From Hoplostethus atlanticus (taxonomy: Eukaryota; Chordata; Actinopteri; Trachichthyiformes; Trachichthyidae): a stretch of DNA of 64,000 nt. Location of the stretch: the NCBI GenBank assembly GCA_034670405.1, contig JAXDDX010000073.1:2337001-2401000 (forward strand), written 5' to 3'. Numbering within the stretch: the first letter of the stretch is position 1; every line of letters starts with the position of its first letter. Of the stretch, positions 12,150 through 26,070 are shown one piece after another. A program made the position numbers and the translations under genes. Under the pieces are notes generated by a model that was not told where the DNA came from, did not search any database, and worked only from the letters and a program-made list of their open reading frames with translations.

Positions 12150-15100
12150 ATGGCCAGCCTCTTCCTCATCTGTTTATTACTGTGTGCAACTGCAGGTCAG
12201 CATTTATCTGTCAAGTAATATAAATATGACAGGATCTAGAAAAACAACATCATCGATTGACTGTTTGGAACTATTTTACCGTCTAAAGTTGGACATGTTT
12301 TCATGGTTGGTTACTGAGTTAGCTCAGCTTACTCCTGTATTTACACAATGATTACTTAATGGCTGAATAACACCCCACCAAACAACAATAATGGTGTGAT
12401 GAAGATAAGACGAAACTTTAATGATCCTCATGGGGAAATAACACAGTTAAATCCCTCATATCCATTAATGATTTGGGTGAATCAATTGAAGCAACAGAGA
12501 AATCAAAGTGAAAATACGGCATTATAAAATTGTAGATGTGTCTCTAAGAATACCCTGGCTTTGACATCTGGCGTGATCTTTAAAATGAAGATTACTTTGG
12601 AAAATGATCACAGTGTGGAAAGACTTTTGGCTGACAGCACTTTGTTCAAAACATGTCAACTATGTTTGATCAACCTGATCTAGTGTGATGCAGGTGCAAC
12701 GAACCAGTTGTCAAGACTTCTAAAACACTTGCACAGATGCGTTAAAAGGAGGGAAGAATCGCTTAGAGGGAAAATGCAGAGGGGCCTATCAAAATGAAGT
12801 GCGGGCACGTAATCAGCCTTCCCATCAAAACGTAAACAGACCTGCTCGTTCCAGACAGCGGTGACTGTTGGAGGAACGTGGGCCAATTAGGAGTAAACAG
12901 TCGGCACGTAGCCTATTTCCCCTCTGCTTTACTCTTTGGAGGGCGAGGCACCGGCGGAAAACAACCAAAGAAACCCCGAAGAACAATGCTCGACATGCTG
13001 AGGATCAGATTCATGTTCTGTTTGAGTTTCAGCCTCGTCCAAAGCCAACAACATCCAGTGTCCCTCGTAATATCCAAGTGCCTTGAGCAAACATGTCTGA
13101 ACAAAAAAGAGCGCCGCGTGCTTTCACAACCTGTAGGCATTCCTGAAACAAGACGAACAACTCATAGATGTTATTGCGGCGTCTCCTCGTACCGTTTGTT
13201 CACGTGATAAATAATATCCACACAGCTATAAATGTGACTTGTGCCATCAGCTATGAACACGTGTGATGGATTTCCTTTAAAAATAAAGTGGTCATTGCAT
13301 TATCAACTGTCTGACTCATGATTTGCTGAAGTAAAAGTCATCGACCGCACTGCACTTTACCCCTGCGATTTATGTGCTGCCTTGAAAGCTACAGGATTTC
13401 AATAAAACTACAAGAAAAATAGGCTATGCTAACACTCCACAGGGAGGAGGAGGCCTAATATGTGTGTAGCGCTTACCCACAAACCTTTCTCTCCCTCTGC
13501 ATTTTGCCCTCACTCCCTAACTTGTTACCTAACACTAAATCGTCATCATCATCATCAATCATCATCTTGTCGTCGCTGTGATTTCAGGGGTGTCGGGGCT
13601 GTTCCAGCTGGAGCCCCTGAATGCGACGGCGATGCAGGGCTCCGACGTCCGGTTCAACGCCACTCTGAAGGGACGATGGCAGATCATGACCTGGCACGTC
13701 GGAAACCTGCTGGTCCTCACCATTGATTCGAAGACCGGTCCTATATACACGCTGCAACCGTTTCTGGCCAGAAACTGCTCCAGCGGTGACACAAGCTGCT
13801 GGGAGTTCATCATTCTCAACGTCAACCGCACCGACTCCGGACCAGTCCTCTGCCTCGTACAGGGGAACTACGGACAGAAGAAGGCCCAGCTCGTCGTACA
13901 AGGTAGGGTCACTGACATCTATTTAGCCCTGCTTAGGATTATGGGTGGTTCATGCATCCACCCTGCTGAAGACATTGAAACCCTACCAGCTCCAGGGGTG
14001 CTGTTCTGTAGCTGACCTCTGACCTCCCTGTGGAAACATTGTTATCACCATCTATGCCGTTCAGTGATGCTGAGCTGGACGCACACTGATCCACGGTGAT
14101 CTCTCAAGGACCTCCGGATGTTGCGAGGGAGGTGTAGTGACTGTGCTTTGCTCTGGAGAGCAGTAGAGCACCCTCTTAGCTCTTATTAACCAACCTGTCC
14201 CCTCAGCAGCCCCCGGCAAGAACATCAGCATGGAAGCGCAGCAGAGATTCACTCATTCTCTCACAGGCATTCACAGAGCGACTGAGCCTGGTTTGGTCTT
14301 GATATTTCTGTGCTGGTTAGTCAAGTGTAGCTGTTATAGTTGGGGGTTAAACTTAACAGGTGGAAAGCATCGCTGGTCTGGAATTTGCTCTTTAAACTCA
14401 CAATGAAATGAAAGAGATTTGACATAATTGTTAGCTAATTTGCCACATCATAACCTATTTAACCAGAAAAATAACAGTTATTTTATTTTATTTGTATATC
14501 AAAATCCCATTACTTTTACTTCCTAGAAAACATGTATGTACTTTTAGCGGTGACCTCATGGCATACCAGTAGGTGTACATAATAATATCATCACAGATTT
14601 TTTTAATAACCCTCCCATCACATAAAACCTGCAACTTCACAGCTTGTCACCAGTGGCAACATGGCACAGTGGTACACCTTTTTTTTTATGCCTTGCTAGC
14701 TTTCCCAGTTTAGCTACACGCTCAACCAAATGAACCACATCCATGTGACAGAATAGGTTTTGGTGATGTTGCCTCAAATCCACGAGGGCACACACATTCA
14801 TTACCAGAGCAGATGAAGGAGCTTTTCACACAGTCAGATATTTTCAAAAGAAATATGTAGTACACACATATACACACGTAGTATGTACGTGGTATGAAAA
14901 ACTTTTAATTAGTCAAAATGTATTTTCTTTGCTGTTTTTTAACCATCTTAACTTTAAACCACAATACAACGTGACTTGGAAACTCTTGGAGAGGTCTTCC
15001 TGTGTGAGGTGTGGCCCCGGCCATCGGCATGCAGCAGTTTATTTAAGGAAAACAGGGTGACTGCTGGTTTCTACAGGCGCGTGAGGACAGCCTAACAAAA

Positions 15101-18100
15101 ACCTTTACTGCCAGTATCACACAATTTGAATTTAAACAAACATAGCTTCCAATGTAATGCTGCGTGGAAATCTCTATATGTGATACATCATTTGTAACCT
15201 CCATAGATCACAAATCCCCCAAAGTCTTTCCCCATGGAGCCTCTTCTGTGTTGTTTATTTGAACACAGAATGTTGCAGTTGTACAAACATGCTGATGGGG
15301 TAGAAATATCACAGTAGAGCCATGCATATGTAAGGCCTCCAGGGAAGTGTATTGTCTTACACACGGAGGCTTGGACAGGTGGAACATGTTTTGACATCAG
15401 GTGCTTAGAAATGGAGACTACAGGAAAGTGTTTGATGCGTCGGATATATATTTTTTGGCATTTTTGCCTTTATTAGACAGACACAGGAACAGTTGTAGGG
15501 AAGACCTCCTCCGGGCCCCCAGGACGCTCTGCATTGGATATTTTAATTGGAGTTACTCCCCCTAAAACTAAATAAAATTGATTTTGTTGCTGCCACCAGA
15601 ATGAGCACTTCCCCAAGTCACCCCCCTCCCCCTCTCCCTGCACCAATAGGCTTTGCATGGAATTACACATCATTCGCTTGGGAACACTGAACACCCAATA
15701 AATATCAGTATGGCGAAATATCAGTTGCTCCCTGTTAGCAATAATAGCACACGTTTCAAACCTGGCCCTGGTCCATCTATGTGCTGACTCCCTCTCGTGC
15801 ACCAACCAGCTAAACCCAATTGTAATCTGGCGGTAATCTCACAGTGAAACATCTGGGCGTCGCTGGCTGGCTTTGATTGCATATCGATCGTCTCGTGTTG
15901 CTTAGGTGTCGGGGCGCCTATCTCACGCTACCGGTTTGTACCTTCCTGATCACAAATGAATTCTCTCTCATGTAGCGAAGCCCCAAACCCAGGGTAATAA
16001 ATCCACGTAATAGAGCTGCCAGTGATTACATTGATTATTTACATTGCTGCTCTGCGCAAGGGAGTGTTAACGAAGGATGCTGTTTAATAACAACCGAACA
16101 TGTCAGAGAAAGATATTTTATTGTGAAAGGTTTTTGGGAGATTGACCCATTGGCCCATCAATTTACCCGTTAAGTGATGAGAACATGGTCAAGAAAATGA
16201 TCCACATGTCCCCGGTAGATTGTTCTAATGCTCCATGCTAACATGCTAACAATGCTCCATCGCTACTACTACTACTACTACTACTACTACTCCTACTCCT
16301 AACCAACTTTCCATCCCTTCTTTTCCCTCCCCTCCGTTTCTCTGCCCACCGCTATTCCCCAGAGAGTGGCACGGTGGACATCCTGGGGGGGAACCTGACG
16401 GTGCCCCAGGACCAGCAGGTGGAGTTCCAGTGTGTGACCTCCGCTTGGTTCCCCGGGCCTACGGTCAGCTGGACCCGAAACGGGGAGGCCGTGGACAGCA
16501 GCCTCTACAACACCACGGCTGAGGCCCATGGGGATTGGTTCAACTCAACCAGTGTCCTGAGATTCCAAGCGGTCCACAACACCACAGTGGCCTGTTGGGC
16601 GACTGTCTCGGCCCTAACGAACCCACAATCCAGCTCTGTCTACTTGGTGGTCGGTAAGAGGGTCTTTCACTCCCTTTTTCCTCCCAGAATTTCAGCCTCT
16701 GTGTATCTATATAGAACAGCAAATAGGTGCACTGGAAGGGGATGTATGTGTGGATGTCATTTTCAGCTTCCTGGTTTGACGACGTTACATTTTGAATCCC
16801 ACATTCCTTGCTGAAAAAAAACATCCACATCAACAGTTCCAAGCAAGTCACACACAAGTTTTGCGGTTAGTTGCATAATTGCTGCTTGATGACTATAAGG
16901 TGAAGGTTAGGTACATTTAGTCATTGTTCTGTCTCGGCTCATGCACATGACGCCAATGCATCATTTGTTGGAGTGATCGACTACCACGACAGTTACCATT
17001 TACTCACTGCAGCTCCTCTGAAATGAAGAAAGTGGACAAGAAGCTCACCGTCATTTCTGAAGGGTGTACTTATTACGAGAGGAAGTGAATTGTGCATCAA
17101 TTTGTGTTTTGCAAGGGAAAGAGAAATCCGATTTCAATGTGTATAAGACTCATTAATGTCAGGTGTAAATGTGATCCAGCTAAATCTAGATACATTAATG
17201 CCGGGGGTACAGAGGGTCCGAGAGCAGCTAGATTATCAATACTTGTTTTTTGTGACTGCAAGATGGCAACTCTCACTATATTGTAGCCTCGGCTACCTTC
17301 TAGATGTTGCGCTTGTGACCTCTCTCGCATTTTTGGCCTGTTATCGACCCATAACCTTGTCACGTGCTCATCATTAGTGTCCTCTATTCGGGCTGTGAAT
17401 GATGACTCTTACTCTGCAAACCCTGCATCTTAAACGGCAATTATGAAAAACACATAATTTGTGAACACACCCTGTTTCCTACCTGCATGGTGTGTTTTGG
17501 TAGCAAGAATGTGCCTCTTGTTGCTTTTCTGACCCCTGCACACCATTTCAGAACAAAAGGTCTTTGGGGACTTGTTGTACCTTTGCTTTTGGTTCAATAG
17601 TAAGGGTTACATACACAGCACATTAAAAGCTTTTTTACATGAGGTTAATACCTTACATCATTTGTGAAACAGCGGTTGAATGGTTTCTAAATTTGTTCAG
17701 TTGAAATATCAGAATAAAAGCCTTCCTGATTTTCTAGCTGTAAAACATGTTTTTTAGTCAATGTAGATGGATACCTTTTCCTTGAATTGTGGCCAACAAT
17801 ATTTTGTCAATATTTAATAACTTACAATGTTGTCCCATGACACCCCATTATTCCAAGGAGAGAGAGACAGAGATAAAGTGTCAGGTGGAGTTTATTTATT
17901 AGCCATTTCTTTACAGACCTAACTAAGTCAGGCTGATTGACAATCAGATTATGACTCACAGTTGATGCAGTACAGCAGAACGCATACTGCAGAAATAGAA
18001 GGCTGTAGTGTTACAGGAACGCCTCAGGTGTCTTTTCAGGCCTAAGTCATCTGAAAATCAATCAGTTATGACAATTAAGATGTTACAGGACACAATCAGA

Positions 18101-19956
18101 ACAAAAGGACTAAATAGAGAGAAATAGAGAGTATCATTTCAGAATAACAAGTGAGCCTTCGAGTCTTTGACCTCTTGATTTCCCCCCCTACCAGAGCCTA
18201 AACCCCCTGACTGGACTGTGCTGATCGCTGTAGTCGTGTCCATCGGAGGATTTGCTCTGCTGGTGCTGCTTATCCTCGGAATCATCTTCTGCTACAGACA
18301 CAGGAAACAGAAACGTAAGGCCATCTCTCTCCAAAACGACGTCACAATCTAAACGCTACACGTCCAAAAATCACAAATGGTATTGCAGTGGCCTTTATCT
18401 GCAGGACGATTTTAATGAGAATTTGACTGGCTTCAAACAGGTCCTCTTTGGAAGGAGGAGACCTTCATTTAAATAGGTGCCAGTCAGCAGAAATATTGAC
18501 TTCGCCGGTTCTCTCTTAACTGTAATATAGTTCTGCACACTAGAAGAGTTTGAGGACATGTAAAGGTGGGCTTGCTGTTCGTTGAGATTAATGTACCGTA
18601 TTTCACTGACACTGTTTGACAGGCTAATCAATCTGAGCAAACCACCAGCCAGATAGTTTTTATCACTGCAGTATGTGCAGTCCGCCCTCGAGGCTTCAAC
18701 AAACAATTACTTCAATTATTACATCTATATAAGAGATATATCTCTATATGAGATTCGGTTTATTTGATCCAGTTGTAATAACCCAGCCGTTATTTATTAT
18801 CTCCTACTGATCTATTTCAGAATCCAACTACCAAGATGAAATGAGGTATGATATGACCAAAATCTTTTTCTTTTTATTAATATATCTTCCTCCTAAGATA
18901 TAAAACATAAAACTGAGGAAACTCTGCTGTATTGTACTATATGTGTGTGTGTGTGTTGCAGGAAAGTGAGGACACAGAGCCAGATAAGTGCAACTAGGGA
19001 GAGACAGGGACAAGCTAACCCGGGATATGTGACGGATGGTCAAACGAGTAAGAATGATGCACACACACACACACACACACAGAAAGCGTTTCTTTGACGA
19101 AATACCTATTATCATGTTATACTTATGCTATATAATCGTCATCTTCACATGCATCCTGTGTTGCAATTACAGTATAAACTCTCTCTCCTCTCTGTCCACA
19201 GGTGTAAACCCCAGTGAATTCAATGACAGCGGTTTTAGCCAGGCACACGGCTCCAAGATTGATGAGGTAGGGGCCAAATTCACTAAGGGCGGTGACGCCG
19301 CTGAGCAGTATGCAATGAGAATCCGTAGAAACTGTCCGCATGCCGGCTACTAACCGTGCACAATACAACCAGTATTCCTGGTGATCTCTCTAAATCACTT
19401 GCCTTAGATCTCACATACGAAGAGGAACGTTACGTCTTGCACTGCAGTCATAGCGAGCTTGGGCCTGAGTATTGCGTCAGCTATATGTGAATTTATTACA
19501 TTTAATTACAAAGCCTTTTTTGTATCATTTATTAAGAATGGGACATAATTCATTGCCTAATCATTGAATTAATGTATAAAGTACCTCATAAACACATTTA
19601 ACACATTAAACACATTTAATATATATTAATATATATATATTAACTCCACAATTACAGTCTAGCGATTCCAAGCTGATTGCCTTTTCAAGTGGAGCAATAG
19701 TTGATGTTCCTATTCTGTAACCTTTGCTTGTGGATACTGCGAGGAAAGGAGTTGTAAAAGTATTCTACCTGATTTTCTTCTGTCCTCTGGGAAACAAATT
19801 GGGACAATTCAACTTTCAATGTCAACTTTCTTTGCTGTTGATCATTAGATCCCCGATGTCGTGAACAGCAACCAGGTGGCAAACGTCTACAACGGTGCCT
19901 ACAACACCCTGGATGTACCTGCTGTTAGGAAACACCGTCATGTCACCATTGTGTGA
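12150..19956 (+). CDS. igsf5: Immunoglobulin superfamily member 5 (JAM4-like), eight coding exons
   Basis: IGSF5/JAM4 is a tight-junction adhesion molecule. Coding exons are 12150-12195, 13588-13902, 16363-16653, 18195-18314, 18821-18845, 18962-19047, 19202-19266 and 19849-19956, 1056 nt in all, encoding 351 aa. Residues 1-19 are a signal peptide (MASLFLICLLLCATA then GVSG). Exon 2 is one Ig domain and exon 3 a second, both phase 1, as is usual for Ig exons. Domain 2 has the Cys pair (VEFQC, TTVACW) and Trp (VSWTR). Domain 1 keeps the F-strand Cys (SGPVLC) and Trp (MTWHV), but the B-strand Cys position reads RFNAT, so Ala replaces Cys. Exon 4 encodes the membrane helix (VLIAVVVSIGGFALLVLL) and a basic stop. 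The tail is rich in Tyr and Asn and ends VTIV, a class I PDZ ligand; JAM4 is known to bind MAGI-1 through its C-terminus. A splice acceptor at about 12114 suggests an upstream untranslated exon. Confidence 0.88.
12196..13587 (+). other. igsf5 intron 1
   Basis: No further exon is seen. A short stretch near 12412-12455 (ACTTTAATGATCCTCATGGGG) resembles the 3' tail of a fish LINE or of an associated SINE, but it is too short to classify. The GC-richer stretch at 12870-13210 has overlapping open frames in several phases without splice logic or family features. Confidence 0.4.
13903..16362 (+). other. igsf5 intron 2
   Basis: About 2.5 kb without a credible exon. A CTA trinucleotide run lies at 16261-16291, followed by a pyrimidine tract leading to the exon 3 acceptor. 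Nothing else stands out. Confidence 0.45.
16654..18194 (+). other. igsf5 intron 3
   Basis: About 1.5 kb of AT-rich sequence. I see no exon, RNA gene or clear mobile element in it. The acceptor before exon 4 has a C run (18182-18188). Confidence 0.4.
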
Positions 19957-21110
19957 GGACGGACGGCTCGGATCAAGTGTCAAGACGTCTGAAAGTCTGA
20001 AAGAGTGTTGGAACAAACTTTTTGCACAGCAACTTGAAACTTGCTGACTGCGCCGGTATCGCGCAGAGTCGTGCCAAATCCAATTCTGTTCGGTCAGCCT
20101 GGAGGAGCAGTTGTATCTGGAGCCAAACAAACACACGCCCTGCCTCGGTTTCAGTCGTCTGGGGAAAGGTGGGTTAAAGGACCAAATCTGGACAGACAGT
20201 TCTTGATGTAAAAGGTAATGTTGTTGATCGTACAGAGAAGTGGTGCAGAACATGCTTGGTTTGTTTGTATGCTGCTGTATACATCTGTCTATATGTTTCA
20301 TCTGTGTGTACACTGTGATATCAATACAGTGAAAAGCTGGAAAATGTGCAGAAAATATTTAGGTTGCAGCTTTGAGATCTTTTGGAAGTGCTAGATGAAA
20401 GACTTGCCATGTGATGAAAGACAGCCACAGTCATGGCGTCAGACTGGCGCGGGAAATAAATTCCCCATTCAAACCCGCAATAGACATTTCTTCCCGCATT
20501 CCTTACAGCTGATAGCAGTAATTTGTATGTTTACACCCCAACGGATAAACAGAAACGGTCCACACCGGAGCGCAGAACAAAACCATAGCAGCCATGAACA
20601 ACGTGAATGAGTTTCTCTTGGGGATTTACTTCCGGCACCAACGGGGTGGAGTGATCGGGCTCTCCACCTCCATTGAAATCAGCACGACTGACCACTGAAA
20701 CAGCATTTGAGGCCACACAAACACAGTAATGTTAATGTTTATGTTCGTCTATATAATATATACCCCATATTTTGGTGATACACTATCTAAATATTAAGAA
20801 TGGTACAATATGCTTACATTTTATATAACTGTTATGTTAGCGCTCTACTGAGGTGACAGGTCCTCTTTAATACATGTGAATAATATATACTGTATATATA
20901 TATATGATATATCAAATAGTTCCCATTTGAGCTGCAAATTGATAGTTCATCTTAAAAACATATGTAATTTATTTATATTTTTTTACCCAGCATGCATCTT
21001 TTACTGTTTTACACATGCTGAAATATTGATAAATATTGAGACCAATTGTTTGTTTTTACTAAGCATAAACCTTCAGCACACATATTTCACCAATAAAGCA
21101 ACTAAATGAA
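19957..21110 (+). other. igsf5 3' UTR and flank
   Basis: Sequence after the stop codon at 19954-19956. Possible polyadenylation signals are AATAAA at about 20455-20460 and again near 21092-21097. The stretch is AT-rich with an ATATAT tract near 20890-20910. The true transcript end is not determined by sequence alone. Confidence 0.45.
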
Positions 21111-24100
21111 AGTCTGAGAATTTCATATTTGGGAAGACTCACCATCACAAGGTAAACTAAACCACCTTGTGAGGCATCAGTGTGTCAACAGAAACATGTA
21201 AGCTGTAATTTGTGACATTAGGCACGTGCACGTTTCAGCGGACTAATATGCACTGCTTGTGCGTTGGCAGAATATCAGGATGCCTCTTACTTAAGCTGCC
21301 CTGGCGGTAGGAGCTGGGCGGGAGGCTGTCTGCGTGCTGAGCAAAGCAATGAAGCAGCATAACGTCGGCCCATTGACATCATTAGTTAACAAAGCAGACA
21401 AACAGGGCGTTTCCTTGTGTTCTCTTCTGTCCCCTGCAGAAATACACCTTACAAACACTCCTGCATGCATATCCAAAAAGTCTGGTCTACTCCCTGCATG
21501 GGTCAGGACACTTATTGCTTTAAAATCATGAAATCCGCCCCACATGTCCTGCAGCGATGTGATGCTGTGTTCTAGCACGACTTCCAGCCTGCAGAGTGGA
21601 AGAGAAACTAATGGCTTCCCATGGGACAAACTCAAAAGCGTGGCTAATGAAGGGTCTATGGAGCATGTCTCCTCCCTCTCAGGGGACGTAGTTACATAGG
21701 TAGAAACGCTCCATGTAAGTAAGTAAGTAACCAGTGGATTTCCCCCGGTGCAAACCACCCACTAGTGGGAAACTGGGGGTAGATGGATGACACATTTTAA
21801 GAACATGAAACATCCTCTGCTCCTCTTGATCCTTTAGATCCATTTCAAAAGGGGCTGTTGTGCACGTAACTGAGATGAGATGGACAAACCATCGCCTGCT
21901 TCTATGAAATGCATGTGATTTGCCTCCACTTTACTCTTCTTTCCATTCCTCTAGCAACTCATTGGTAATTCAGTGGCAACTAGCTGACTATGGTGTTATG
22001 TTGAGTGTGTCTGCATCCGTCACTTTTTCACTCTCTCAACACACATTGATTTGATTGTTTGATAGAGAATGTGGATGCAAATGACAGTGTGGGGTACTGA
22101 GAGCATATCCTTCATTTGCAATAGTGGGTGCCATTAATCCCACTCTCTTACTATGGAAATGCATTCCAGTAATTCCAATCTCTGCAATGCCTTTTCATGC
22201 ATCTCAGTACTTCAGATTCATCCTGACCCGTCAGCACGGTCTCCCCGCTGTAGAACCGAGTGAACTCGGATGCCCTTTACTTGGCATTGCTGAGAGAGCC
22301 AGTTCAGCTGGACCTGTAGTCCAGGGTGCACCATGGGAGCAAAACTCACCCTGTTTCTGTTTTAAGCATCAGACACAAGCCGTGTTGAAATCTCCGTCCT
22401 TGCTTCAGTTAGAGGATAACATGATGTTCACAGTGCCGTGGCAGGAAGACAGACTTCCACGTTATCAGTCCTACAACTAGGGCTTTAATTTTATTTGAGG
22501 CTGGATGTAATGTGATCTTCTTTCAGGCGGCTGTGGACAACTGACCTTGAGAATTTGGAAGGTCAGCCAACCGGTTGATCTCATTAGTGGACATAGATAG
22601 TGTGATGTGATTTGCTAGAGAAGTGGTTCTCTCCTCAGGAGGTCCCCAGTAAGATGAGGAATAGTTGAATTTTATTCTAGTTTAATTCACTAGAAAAGAT
22701 CCCAATTAGAGAATTATATGAATGACTAGTCCAATCGTAGGTTTCACTCTCACAACTATTATCTCCCCACATACAGGGTACACAGTTCTACAATTCAATA
22801 CTACATCAAACATAACAAAAATCTTCCTATATTGTTCAATTAGTATTAGAAGAATCTTAGCAACTAGGGGTCCACAGTTGAATGTGTGTTTTTGGGGGTC
22901 TGTGGTATGATTACTGTCAGTATTCAACACATCAAGCAAGCCCAGAATTTTTCAAACCAGTTATGTGTAAAATATCAAATCCATGTTTCTTTTAAATTTT
23001 CTGAAGTTTGACCCTGCTCAATAATTGTACTATACTGGCTTCTTTGTATTTTCTGTAGAACATAAACCCATCCAGGATGAGGATATGAATCTTTCCTGAC
23101 AAAGGAAAAAATGAGGGTCTAAATGGTGTTGGGTTGTACAATGTACATGTCTGATTCATAAAGATTTTAAAAATAACCTCATTACACAATAACAGCTGTA
23201 GTAGGTTAACTGACTTTAATAGGAATAGTAAAAATGCTGTTAGATAATGGTGCTATTTGTAAATAAGATACAATAAAATATCTTGAGAAAATCTGCCGCC
23301 TGTCTTCATTTATCTACAGTAACTTTATTATCTACTTTTCATAGACTCATGAAATGTAAAATATTTCCTGAAAATGCATCACCCAATAAACTCCCAATGG
23401 GCCTCGCTTATGAATCCTGCTGTATGGGTTGGACCAAATTACAGTGGGAGGATTCCCGTGGGGATTCCAAGGTACTTTTTCATTAGTTGATATGAAATTA
23501 ACTTTAATTAACTGCATTTCTGTTTATTTTACCATTAGTTCATTGAGAGAATATTCTACTGTACATTGGACTTGTCTCCTGTAAGTGTAACTGTTACTGT
23601 AATCGATGTTTCGATGCTTTGCTGTGGCCTGAACAATTATACGAATGATGGATGACAGAGTGCATGCTGGGATATTTGTCAGGGCTTCTTGACTGGGAGC
23701 AAGGCTCTATCCAAGCAGCTTGCAGAAAGAAACCTTAGAGTCTGGGAAACCCTAGACTAAATCCTATTATGTGTTATGTTTTTTCCTTACGGGAAACGAC
23801 ATTAGTGCGAGTAATGTTCTACCCAATTTAGGTTCCGTTTACATGGAGGCAGAGATATAAGCTCCACATGAAAGAGAATCTGTTTACCCTTCGTTTTTTT
23901 TTGTCTGACATAATGTGCCATGTTCTCTAGACTAAAATGCTAGTTTAATATGGTTTAAAGTTATGCCATGTAAGAGTTCTGTAAAACAGCACCCCCTGCA
24001 GGAGCAAGTCTGAATGACAAATCTAAATCAAAACAAAGACACTGTCCGTCTGTCCATCCATCCATCACACATGATATGTCAGACATCACTGAGGGATGAT

Positions 24101-25332
24101 GCATCTCTGAACTGTGTTCCAGTGTTGAAAAAAAATGACACTGACTGGCCTAATGGGGGCGCTCCAATTAAAGGTCAACATTTCTAACTTTTAACGGTCA
24201 TAACTACACCAGTAGTCTTGATTTTGGTGAAACTTGGACCGATGATGCATCTCGTTACTGATTGGCCCAAGGGGTGCCTGCATCACTCGTCGGGGGCGTC
24301 ATGTTTACGTGTTTCAATTTGATACATCAGTGTAATTTGATCATTGTGATTTGATACAAAGCACTCATAGGGCAGTAGAAATGTTATCAACCGCCCAAAG
24401 GACAGGCTTGCAAACCCTGTTAGAGGCAAACCTGGATTCGGGGAAAAGATATAATGCTCTCCTGGCTCTCCTCAAGAGAGATAATTACTTAGGCAGCAGG
24501 CTGGCAGCGGCTGAAAGAGTTAATGAATAGAACTAATAAAATTAATGAATAGAGCTTGATAAGCCATCTGTAATGTGGCTTGTCAACTCATCCTGGCTTT
24601 CAGGGCCCTTCCCTAAGCAGTTTCACCATTGCATAAGGAATGTCTAGCAAATTAATCTCCCAAAGCAGACTTTAATCATCAAATTGGCTCCATGGAGGGA
24701 GCAGCGATGGAGCGCCTGCCTTCGCTGTGGCATAAGCCACAGGGACAGGCGCAAGATAATGACATGTGAACGGGACGCTATTATTAGATACCTATCTCTA
24801 GTCATACACTGACCAGAAAGTCTTACATCACCAAATGAAATATTGGCTGATTCTCCAATTATGAAATGCTGATATGGGACTGCATGAACACTTACTAAAC
24901 CGCCATCTTTAGACTATATACGTTCTTGTGTACCGGTTTGCTTGGAGAGTGTGAATTGGACTGTGGAATTGATGACACACTGCTTGCTTAAAGAAAACAA
25001 AATCGTCGTCATGCATCAATACATACATAGCTGACAGAGCAGAAATGATTGTGCACATTTGACCTCTTACATAATTACTATTGATTGATGTCAGCATTGA
25101 TCAAAGAGAATAATTGGAGAGAATTTGGTGTATTCATTGGGGTTCTTCACGTCTTCAAGTATCAACGGTTAAAATATCAAGATTTAAAAGATGCTGATAT
25201 TTTTCTATTTTGTTTGAAAGCCTGGAAACAGAAGAGTCTGTGAGCATAAGATGACGGCTATGACTTACTCACGTAATCAACCAGCAGGTGTCGAAGTAGC
25301 ATCCATTAGTCGACAGCATACCATGTTATGAT

Positions 25333-25370
<38 letters not shown>

Positions 25371-25484
25371 CTAATTGCCACACATGTACTCATGGACTAA
25401 TAACCCTGCAACTAGCCTGCAAAAAGAGAACCAGGCTGAATTCTGTCTTCCTCAGAAGGTCAATACTCCATCAGGACACAGCAT

Positions 25485-25600
25485 CAGAGTGGCCAAGTGA
25501 TTAGACAGACCCTCCCATCACCGAGAGGTTGCAGGTTCGATCGCTGCAACAGCCAATATTAAGCCACTCTGAATAACAGCATCAGCTAAACACCCAGTTT
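25485..25600 (+). repeat. tRNA-derived SINE fragment
   Basis: AGTGGCCAAGTGATTAGACAG near 25490-25510 fits a degenerate A box. GAGAGGTTGCAGGTTCGATCG at 25523-25543 contains GGTTCGATC, a good RNA polymerase III B box. Box spacing is tRNA-like. The following sequence (AACAGCATCAGCTAAACACCC) resembles a SINE body. It is not a tRNA gene: the flanks do not pair into an acceptor stem. Confidence 0.5.
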
Positions 25601-26070
25601 GTAGGATACCTCTCTACGAAAAGCAAAAAAAGAGAGTATTACTGCAACCAGTTTATATCCGAGGATAACATTTTTAAATTAAAGTAAGTGCTTAACAGGG
25701 CTGCTTCAACTGCTAAAACAAGATAGAATGCAACTGATCTCTGACAATAAAAGCCTGTAGATGTGTGTATTGCGTACCAACTGATTTTTAAAGAAAAAAA
25801 AACCCAGAATGTATACGACTCCCTATTTCTAAGGTATATTCACATGCTCTTGACGGGTTTGACAAAACTAATAACTGCCAAAATGTATACAATGCAAAAT
25901 TAATTTAGCTGTCACATAATGTCAATCCTACCAAAAGCTCAGACAACACATGTCAAAGGGAAACAAAAAGAAATCGCAATGTGAGCCAATCAAGTAGTGG
26001 TGTGACAGTGTTTCATGTGGTGTCAAACTGCAATTACGATTTGGGCTTTTAATTTCCCTACCTAATGAAT

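Noticed and set aside
16374..16814. Reading the second Ig exon as a single longer gene
   Set aside because: The frame runs past a consensus donor (GTAAGA at 16654); the Ig domain ends there and the phase matches the next exon.
22124..22480. 118-aa plus-strand open frame
   Set aside because: No recognisable motif, start context or splice sites; length is within chance for this much DNA.
25523..25543. Possible tRNA gene (B box GGTTCGATC)
   Set aside because: No acceptor-stem pairing or anticodon arm; it fits a SINE promoter.
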